A stretch of 5,673 nt of DNA from assembly GCA_011046315.1 (NCBI GenBank), contig DSAU01000517.1:1-5673 (forward strand). Reading direction: 5' to 3'. This DNA comes from a bacterium. GTDB lineage: Bacteria > Zhuqueibacterota > Zhuqueibacteria > Thermofontimicrobiales > Thermofontimicrobiaceae. The stretch's first letter is position 1. Every line of letters begins with the position of its first letter. The position numbers were made by a program, and so were the translations under genes. The notes beneath the pieces are model-generated. The model did no database searches. It was not told the origin of the DNA and saw only the letters and a list, made by a program, of their open reading frames with translations. Of this stretch, positions 5,396 to 5,673 are shown piece after piece.

Positions 5396-5673
5396 ATGGA
5401 ATTGAAAACATTAAAAATAGAGAATCCGGATCAGCTTAATTTGATCCTGGGCCAATCGCATTTTATCAAGACCGTCGAAGATATTCATGAGGCGTTGGTG
5501 AATTCGGCACCGCAAATCAAATTTGGACTGGCGTTTTGCGAAGCCTCGGAAAAACGGCTGGTACGCTGGTCCGGTAATGACGATGAGCTGATAAGTCTGG
5601 CGCAACAAAACGCTTTAAATCTGGCGGCAGGACACGTTTTCATTGTCTTTATAAAAAATGCATTCCCCATCAA
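5396..5673 (+). CDS. Adenosine-specific kinase family (DUF355) protein, N-terminal part
   Basis: The ATG at 5396 opens 92 complete codons and the frame runs off the window. Recognisable family blocks in order are LILGQSHFIKTVEDIHEAL (16-34), KFGLAFCEASEKRLVRWSGND (42-62) and AAGHVFIVFIKNAFPI (77-92), so more than half of a typical protein of about 160 residues is present. The family (Pfam PF04008) was named from an archaeal structure that binds adenosine and AMP and has a modified histidine; its cellular role is not settled. H22 is a candidate for a conserved histidine. The start is well supported by AGAGG (5385-5389), six bases upstream, and by an in-frame TAG at 5375-5377. The protein appears soluble and cytosolic. 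The gene is divergent from the DUF3108 cluster, with a long structured leader. Confidence 0.9.
   Translation, partial: MELKTLKIENPDQLNLILGQSHFIKTVEDIHEALVNSAPQIKFGLAFCEASEKRLVRWSGNDDELISLAQQNALNLAAGHVFIVFIKNAFPI

Noticed and set aside
5184..5405. 73-codon plus-strand frame from TTG
   Set aside because: It runs through the promoter candidate and the hairpin repeat, overlaps the start of the kinase-like gene, and its start codon is the putative -35 box.
5411..5673. Minus-strand frames at the right edge
   Set aside because: They are antisense to the adenosine-specific-kinase gene, whose motifs are unmistakable.

Overview
The window looks like a chromosomal segment from a diderm (Gram-negative-type) bacterium of moderate GC content. 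The envelope genes point this way: an MltD-like lytic transglycosylase with an N-terminal membrane or export segment, and an exported DUF3108-type protein. An adenosine-specific-kinase family protein, known from archaea, thermophiles and scattered environmental bacteria, alongside a CehA/McbA-type PHP hydrolase would suit an uncultured FCB-like or similar lineage. That placement is inference. There are no rRNAs, tRNAs, transposases, phage genes or CRISPR arrays.

Layout, left to right. (i) 1-646, minus strand: the N-terminal 215 residues of an MltD-family lytic transglycosylase, cut by the window edge just after the catalytic Glu motif. (ii) 647-974: a 328-base gap with no convincing gene. It holds the probable mltD-side promoter and a strong bulged inverted repeat (878-925) whose arms have other possible partners nearby. 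(iii) 975-1508, minus: a small stand-alone SWIM zinc-finger protein with a good sigma70-like promoter so close to the longest start that the true start may lie further inside. (iv) 1619-5078, minus: three genes in transcription order, a secreted DUF3108-like protein, a radical SAM enzyme with SPASM-like C-terminal cysteines, and a CehA/McbA-type PHP metallohydrolase. The last two are 14 bases apart. (v) 5079-5395: a 317-base divergent intergenic region with outward promoters, an attenuator-like leader and a 65-base hairpin repeat. (vi) 5396-5673, plus: the first 92 codons of an adenosine-specific kinase (DUF355 type), cut by the right edge.

The most promising unexplained unit is the DUF3108 / radical SAM / PHP cluster. 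An exported protein, a cytosolic radical chemistry enzyme and a metal-dependent hydrolase appear to be co-transcribed, and their shared substrate cannot be read from the sequence. The non-coding signals (5307-5371, 5212-5278 and 878-925) are direct sequence observations whose function is open.
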